DNA from: Sedimentisphaerales bacterium | Lineage (GTDB): Bacteria; Planctomycetota; Phycisphaerae; Sedimentisphaerales; Anaerobacaceae | Length of the DNA stretch: 9,304 bases | Reading direction: 5' to 3' | Assembly: GCA_016933985.1 (NCBI GenBank) | Contig: JAFGTU010000340.1 | Coordinates: forward strand, 1-9,304 | Shown: positions 5,205 through 9,304 of the stretch, piece after piece | Layout: every line of letters starts with the position of its first letter | Position numbering within the stretch: the first letter of the stretch is position 1 | Notes under the pieces: generated by a model | Told to the model about the DNA's origin: nothing | Seen by the model: the letters and a program-made list of their open reading frames with translations, nothing else | Databases searched by the model: none | Translations under genes and position numbers: made by a program

Positions 5205-6540
5205 CTAGCTCCAGGTAATCGCAGAGAATTCCAAAGTTGCGAACGAATGTCTCGCAGGTGATCATCTCTTTTGTGATCCATCGGCCTTTCCTGTCAAGGG
5301 CTGCAATGGCTTTCCCGGCGGAAAGAGCGGCCTTTCTGAGACGCTCCGCTCGCAGCGCAGCAGAAGGTTCTTCCTGCTGCTCGGCCGGATAGGCCTCGGC
5401 GCCGATTGACTTGACCTGATGATAGTAGCTTGTAGCGTTGCCTATTCCATACTCACCTCGCCAGCCGTAGCTGGACCGCTCCTTCAGGCTGACCTTCTCG
5501 TAATCGTAGTGGACCTTATTGCCGTCTTCTCTGTCACCGTAAATAGGCCTGTTGCTGCCGACTTCGTAAAGTCTCGCCCAGAGATTGTCGCCGATCTTGG
5601 ACTCGTTGAGCCATTCGATCGCTGCGGGAATGGGCGCGAGGTACTTAGCGTCTTTTGTGTAGAGATAGAGTTGGACGAGCGTGTGTATATTGCGGGCAGT
5701 TACTGCGGAACACACCCCCGGCGGCTCGAATGACCTTGCCCAGGCCGGCTTCATGTCGTGGCTGTACTGCTGTGCCCAGCCGGCCTGAGGCTCGGGTAAC
5801 TGCGATGCGATGATAAAGTCGCCGCCGCGCCGCGCAGAAACAAGATATTCGTCATTGCCGTACGCTTTGTGCGCGTTGAGTATTACGTCTATGCAATCGT
5901 TGATAGCGTTGTCGTTGAAGGTATAGTAATCGTAATAACCGCCGCGCAACGGATACCACTGGGGCCACGCGCCATTGACGAACTGGCTCTTCAGCATAAA
6001 TGCAATGCCTAATTCGACCCCTTCTGTCAGCCATGCCTCGTTAATTGCCGTATCGGCCTCGATCAAAAACTTCAACGCGCCCTGCGTTATATTGTCGTCG
6101 AAGGTGCATCGGCCTTGCTTGCGAATCGGGGTGGTTGCGTTGGGATTCAGGTGGGCGACGTCGGCGCGATGGTCCCAGCCTCCGATTTGCCTTTGGCCCC
6201 AAACGAGTGCTCTGGCGACATCTCGGGCGGCATCGAGGTAGTAGTTATCGCCGGTGACCCGCCATGCCTGCAGGTAGCACTGTCCGGCGGTGGGCGTCCC
6301 AGGCGGCTGTACCCATATCTCGCTCGGCCCGGCTTTTTCATAGACGGCTTCGCCGTAGCGCTCTTGAAGATCGAGCGAATAGATGCCGACGTAACCGCCG
6401 TTGGTGGAAATCGAGCGAAAGTAGCTCGCCGCCTTCTTCATCGCTGCTTTCGCCTCGTCCACAAGACCATCCGAAGCCGCCACAACATCAGGCCGGCCGG
6501 CAAACGCGACAAGGACCGCATAAAACACAAATCTTCTCAT
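5182..6540 (-). CDS. pelA: Secreted pectate lyase, polysaccharide lyase family 10 (PelA-type)
   Basis: Family PL10 enzymes cleave de-esterified polygalacturonate by calcium-assisted beta-elimination. The 452-residue protein begins with a signal peptide (MRRFVFYAVLVAFAG..., likely cut after VVAA near residue 22), so it acts in the periplasm or outside. An alpha/alpha-barrel-like sequence follows: FDDNIT at 147-152, GAWPQWYPLRGGYYDYYTFN at 190-209 with NDNAIND, and the active-site region HDMKPAWARSFEPP at 261-274, whose PAxAR-x-FEP is a PL10 hallmark. The usual SES just after it is replaced by CSAVTARN, a variation from the family. The C-terminus ends naturally with TFVRNFGILCDYLE. The ATG at 6540 is chosen over an upstream TTG (6567) because GAGGG lies 9 bases before it (6550-6554) and the signal peptide starts there. 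The gene is alone on its strand between the remnant at 5013 and ylxP, which is divergent. Confidence 0.88.
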   Translation of the reverse strand: MRRFVFYAVLVAFAGRPDVVAASDGLVDEAKAAMKKAASYFRSISTNGGYVGIYSLDLQERYGEAVYEKAGPSEIWVQPPGTPTAGQCYLQAWRVTGDNYYLDAARDVARALVWGQRQIGGWDHRADVAHLNPNATTPIRKQGRCTFDDNITQGALKFLIEADTAINEAWLTEGVELGIAFMLKSQFVNGAWPQWYPLRGGYYDYYTFNDNAINDCIDVILNAHKAYGNDEYLVSARRGGDFIIASQLPEPQAGWAQQYSHDMKPAWARSFEPPGVCSAVTARNIHTLVQLYLYTKDAKYLAPIPAAIEWLNESKIGDNLWARLYEVGSNRPIYGDREDGNKVHYDYEKVSLKERSSYGWRGEYGIGNATSYYHQVKSIGAEAYPAEQQEEPSAALRAERLRKAALSAGKAIAALDRKGRWITKEMITCETFVRNFGILCDYLELAQPAQSP

Positions 6541-6580
6541 AGCAAATTGCCCTCGAATCAACAACAAGACTCACATCAGT

Positions 6581-6609
6581 ATTTCACACTAATCAGCCTC
6601 GTAAGGCAA
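6581..6609 (-). promoter_or_regulatory. Weak candidate promoter of the pectate lyase gene
   Basis: On the - strand, TTGCCT (6604-6609) and TGAAAT (6581-6586) are 17 nt apart, each matching 4 of 6 consensus bases. Position and direction suit the lyase gene, with a leader of about 35 nt. The match is poor, so it may need an activator or be chance. Confidence 0.28.
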
Positions 6610-6668
6610 GCCTGGTCTTGGCTGAATCCTCTTCTTGCTTCGGCCAAGGCGCCCCTGATGGAATCGAA

Positions 6669-6697
6669 TTGACTGCACCGCATCCGATGTCTATGAT
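6669..6697 (+). promoter_or_regulatory. Sigma70-type promoter of the ylxP/DUF503 gene
   Basis: TTGACT (6669-6674), a 17-nt spacer and TATGAT (6692-6697): five of six consensus bases in each box. The transcript would begin near 6704, about 40 nt before the ATG at 6746. Confidence 0.6.
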
Positions 6698-6745
6698 TCG
6701 GGCCTGTTGGCAACGGATTTGGGCATCAAACATCGAGGATTGAAA

Positions 6746-7030
6746 ATGCTTGTCGGGGTAATGACGGCACAACTGCACATGCACGGAATAACCTCGCTCA
6801 AGGCAAAGAGAAGCATCGTCAAGGGCCTTATCGGCAGGCTCAAGAGCAGATTCAATATCTCGGTCTCGGAAGTTGACGATCAGGACGTCAAGACCAGTGC
6901 CGTTATCGGCATCGCGATAGTCTGCAACGATAGGACGTTCATAGACAAGCAGTTCGACAGCATTATCAACTTCATGCGAAACGACGGACGCTTCTACCTC
7001 GGTCGGGTCGAAAGAGAGATATTCTCATAA
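6746..7030 (+). CDS. ylxP: DUF503 (YlxP-like) family protein
   Basis: A 94-residue protein covering the usual full length of the DUF503 family. Visible family features are the start MLVGVMTAQLHMHGITSLK, then AKRSIVKGLIGRLKSRFNIS with the conserved SLK-x-KR and RFN, and SVSEVDDQDVKTSAVIGIAI with E-V-D-x-Q-D. The fold is a small alpha/beta domain; the biochemical role is not established. In Bacillus subtilis ylxP lies in the nusA-infB-rbfA translation operon, so a link to ribosome or RNA function is often suggested; here it stands alone between unrelated genes with its own promoter. The ATG at 6746 is chosen because GAGGA lies six bases upstream (6735-6739) and family similarity starts there; an in-frame ATG at 6707 has neither. 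Confidence 0.85.
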   Translation: MLVGVMTAQLHMHGITSLKAKRSIVKGLIGRLKSRFNISVSEVDDQDVKTSAVIGIAIVCNDRTFIDKQFDSIINFMRNDGRFYLGRVEREIFS

Positions 7031-7104
7031 CCGCGTATTGCCTCTTCGATGTCGTCGCAGGCCCATCGGACAGGCGAGACCCGGGATTCACTTCGTGCGC
7101 TCGT

Positions 7105-8397
7105 TCAGAACAGGTCTCTGATGTCATAGACGCGGGTCTGCCACTTCTCCTTGAGCGAGTCTTTTGTGGCTACGGTGATTACCCCGGCGTCGATTATGTA
7201 GCCAAGCTGCCCGGGATTGCCGGCGACGGCCATCAGCAAGGACTTCAAGGCCACGCCGAGCGGCACGCCCGATATCCCGTCCATGCCTATTGTGGTGTCT
7301 TGGTCTATCGCTGCGTTGTCGTATAGGTCCTTCCAGAAAACAATCAATCGCATGGGTGGGTTAACGGAGTTCTTCACGTCATCTATAGCCTGCCCGAAGG
7401 TGGTATCCCGCGCCCAGTGTGAGAAATCGACGGACGTCCGGAGTTGTGCATCGAGCGAGTCGGCGGTCTTTCTCGCCTGCGGGACGACAGCCTTCATCGG
7501 CTTCACGAAGCCGAGCGATTCGAGTACCTTGCGAATCCGCCGGTCGCCCCGCGCGTCCTGAGCAGCTTTAACAAGCGCGGGCCGAATTTGGAGCGAATTC
7601 TTTGAACCTAAGAAGCCGGGTGAAATGCCGACGTAGATGATAGGGGTCTTGGGCATGTATGAAGAGCCGGCCGACCAGAACGCGCCGAGATAACATCGCT
7701 CGCCGTCGGCGATGACTAAAAACGGTATCCCCCAAACGCCTGGACTCGGCAGCCGCTCTTTGACTCCAGGTGCCAGCTTCATAATGTGCCGGTCCCAGTC
7801 GTATTCGAGCAGATCCTTCTCGGTGATTATTGGTTCCGGGGCGAGATGAAGCTGATCGAGCAGGTTCGGATCGGGATTGCCCGTATCGATATCGTCCGCC
7901 ACAAGGTAAACCGCAAAGCGACATTTGTCCTTTGCAGGCTTAGGCTCGAACATTTTGAGCCGCTTCCAGGGTTTGCCTTCAAAAGGCCCATAAAAGGGGT
8001 TCCTACCCGGATGGCCCGGCTCAAGCGATACATAGTGCAGATTCCTGGCGGGTGCATAGTAAATAACGCCGTCGCACCAGTGCTCCGGGTGTCGCGCGAC
8101 AACAATGTTCTTCCTGAGCCGGAGTATGTTCGGATCGCACGGGTCGTGTTCGTACAGGTCCGGCAGTTCAGCAAGGCTCTTGGTCTTTGGCGCACTATTT
8201 AGGTCGAGTCCGCAGAACTCAAGCTTCTTTTTGGGGGGAAATCTGCGACCCCTGAACTCTTTCAAGACCCCACGAGCCGCATCAAGCCCGCCGGATGCGC
8301 CGCCTTTGGCCTGGGGTGCCGCTGAAGCCGGCTCAGCGCCGGTGAGCAGCAGAGCCGCCAGCACCAGCACAAACTCGGTTGACCGCCGCTTTTCCAT
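7105..8397 (-). CDS. Secreted protein with C-terminal secretin-N/STN-like domain
   Basis: A 430-residue protein with a signal peptide (MEKRRSTEFVLVLAALLLTG, cleavage probably after ASA at residues 24-26). The middle, about residues 60-300, is not a family I can name. It has four Cys (62, 87, 108, 158), a stretch FAVYLVADDIDTGNPDPNLL, DWDRHIMKL and GIPFLVIADGERCYLGAFWS, which reads as an extracytoplasmic alpha/beta domain. The last 110 residues hold a repeat-like pair: TTFGQAIDDVKN...MRLIVFWKDL, then GVPLGVALKSLLMAVAGNPG...GYIIDAGVITVAT, ending TRVYDIRDLF. This pattern is known from N-terminal secretin/TonB short N domains, and in planctomycetes such domains often end in YDVRDL, as here. No secretin pore follows. 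The gene lies 46 nt after the DUF1080-ThuA gene on the same strand and is probably cotranscribed with it. Role unknown. Confidence 0.72.
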   Translation of the reverse strand: MEKRRSTEFVLVLAALLLTGAEPASAAPQAKGGASGGLDAARGVLKEFRGRRFPPKKKLEFCGLDLNSAPKTKSLAELPDLYEHDPCDPNILRLRKNIVVARHPEHWCDGVIYYAPARNLHYVSLEPGHPGRNPFYGPFEGKPWKRLKMFEPKPAKDKCRFAVYLVADDIDTGNPDPNLLDQLHLAPEPIITEKDLLEYDWDRHIMKLAPGVKERLPSPGVWGIPFLVIADGERCYLGAFWSAGSSYMPKTPIIYVGISPGFLGSKNSLQIRPALVKAAQDARGDRRIRKVLESLGFVKPMKAVVPQARKTADSLDAQLRTSVDFSHWARDTTFGQAIDDVKNSVNPPMRLIVFWKDLYDNAAIDQDTTIGMDGISGVPLGVALKSLLMAVAGNPGQLGYIIDAGVITVATKDSLKEKWQTRVYDIRDLF

Positions 8398-8443
8398 AAC
8401 TGCCTGCCAATCTGTCCCGGCTTTAGCAGAGCGACTTGGACTC

Positions 8444-9304
8444 TTAGTTGAGTCGCCCGTCAGTCCATAGAATCGCCTGCGAAAGCAGCTTTCTGAAGCT
8501 CGGGTTGGCGTATGCCTGGCCGTCGTGGCCGAGCATGATGCCGCAAACTCTGGCCTTATTGTACTTGCTGACCCACGCGACGGTCTTGTCGCAATCCGGA
8601 TGATCAGCGGTCAGCAGGACGTGATTATCCTTCTCGAAGCCGCAGAACTTGTAGCCCTCATCGTGTATCTTGAAATCTTCCAGGCCGCGAGTGATCGGGT
8701 GCGATTTGTCGGCTACCTTGATCTCCATATCGAGGTCGTGCTTGTACGTGCTGCCGGGGATCTCCTTGTCGCCTTCTTTCGTCGGCTTGATATAGTACCT
8801 CCCGCCGGCGATTTTTTTGAATTCGGGCCAGTCCTGAAATGCGCCCATATTGTGATGCAGTGCGACAAATCCTATCCCGCGGTCGAGCAGATTCTTGAAA
8901 TTCTCCCGGCGCTTCTCGGAGATATTCTGCGTCATATTGTACATCACGATCACGTCGTAATCCCAGTTGCTTATATCTTCGAATATCTCGCTGTGGTCTT
9001 TCAGTTTGATCTCGGTGCACTGGATGTTCTTGTCCTTGAACGAATTGAGCATCTCCGTAAAAGGCTTTTGCTCGAAGTCGTGCCCACCGGTGAGTACGGC
9101 GACTTTGAGCGTGCCGGTCCGTCGCGGCGGCAGGGGCTTGACCTTCACGCTCCTATAATAGACGACGCTCTTGGGGTCGTGGCCCTGCAGGGCGAATGTG
9201 CCGCTGGACAGTTTCCTGCCCGGGAACTGCGGATGCTTGTATCCGGGCGGCTCGGTCCATTCGCACGTCGTCTTGCCGTTGACTTTGATTGTGACGTCGT
9301 TGCC
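8444..9304 (-). CDS. DUF1080 (3-keto-disaccharide hydrolase-like)-ThuA fusion, 5' end outside window
   Basis: The frame is open to the window edge, giving 286 visible residues. Residues 1-56 are the end of a DUF1080/LamG-like beta-sandwich: VTIKVNG, EWTEPPGY, KLSSGTFALQGHDPKSVVYY and VKVKPLP. DUF1080 proteins include 3-keto-glycoside hydrolases and sugar-binding modules. From about residue 65 a ThuA-like class I glutamine-amidotransferase-fold domain follows: LKVAVLTGGHDFEQKPF, YDVIVMYNMT, GIGFVALHHNMGAFQDWPEF, IAGGRYY, HPITRGLEDF, DEGYKF and GIMLGHDGQAYANPSFRKLL. ThuA was named from trehalose utilisation; family members are linked to keto-sugar metabolism. The GTG at 9148 looks like a start for the ThuA part, but it is inside the continuous frame and has no clear ribosome binding site. 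The export signal, if any, lies beyond the window. Likely in one operon with the next gene down, and plausibly acting on disaccharides from polysaccharide breakdown. Confidence 0.85.
   Translation of the reverse strand, partial: GNDVTIKVNGKTTCEWTEPPGYKHPQFPGRKLSSGTFALQGHDPKSVVYYRSVKVKPLPPRRTGTLKVAVLTGGHDFEQKPFTEMLNSFKDKNIQCTEIKLKDHSEIFEDISNWDYDVIVMYNMTQNISEKRRENFKNLLDRGIGFVALHHNMGAFQDWPEFKKIAGGRYYIKPTKEGDKEIPGSTYKHDLDMEIKVADKSHPITRGLEDFKIHDEGYKFCGFEKDNHVLLTADHPDCDKTVAWVSKYNKARVCGIMLGHDGQAYANPSFRKLLSQAILWTDGRLN

Noticed and set aside
7031..7104. Protein-like in-frame continuation after the stop of the secretin-N-like gene
   Set aside because: About 30 codons of readable sequence, but it ends inside the antisense of ylxP and has no other support; probably chance.
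9067..9148. GTG at 9148 as start of a free-standing ThuA protein
   Set aside because: The frame continues upstream with DUF1080 sequence to the window edge and no good ribosome binding site precedes the GTG.
1..9304. CRISPR arrays, tRNA genes, insertion sequences, long repeats
   Set aside because: No regularly spaced repeats, cloverleaf with CCA-type end, transposase motif or terminal inverted repeats were seen on either strand.

Overview
The window most likely comes from a Gram-negative, PVC-type bacterium, perhaps a Phycisphaerae-like planctomycete, probably a polysaccharide degrader. This is inferred from gene content: a lipid A aminoarabinose (arn) locus and a WaaP/InaA-type kinase point to an LPS outer membrane. 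A PL10 pectate lyase, a DUF1080-ThuA fusion, a secretin-N-like secreted protein and a small lipoprotein resembling the planctomycete TIGR03067 domain suit that group. No rRNA or other phylogenetic marker is present.

Left part (1-4172, + strand) is a broken arn operon. The E. coli order is arnB-arnC-arnA-arnD-arnT. Here arnB lacks about its first 110 codons. arnC starts normally with an ATGA overlap but is cut after about 50 codons and joined in frame to five Asp-box (BNR) repeats from a sialidase-like protein. arnA and arnD are absent. A Kdo/LPS-kinase-like gene with its own promoter follows, then a remnant of an unknown gene on the opposite strand. Last comes arnT, lacking roughly its first 160 codons and hence its catalytic N-terminal part. 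As it stands the locus should not be able to make or transfer L-Ara4N. Either the operon is decaying by recombination or the contig is chimeric; read mapping would decide.

Middle part (4173-5204): a small lipoprotein gene with its own promoter is followed by a gene-free stretch. This holds a near-consensus sigma70 promoter (4797-4825), about 150 nt of strongly foldable sequence, and a textbook intrinsic terminator (4981-5018). It is the best candidate for an undescribed element here: a stand-alone small RNA of about 185 nt. The terminator tail runs into the 3' end of another broken reverse-strand gene (5013-5204).

Right part (5182-9304) is intact and mostly on the - strand: an exported PL10 pectate lyase, a DUF503/YlxP gene on + with a good promoter, a secreted protein ending in a secretin-N-like domain, and a 5'-incomplete gene whose product fuses the end of a DUF1080 domain to a ThuA domain. 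These fit uptake and breakdown of plant or algal polysaccharides.
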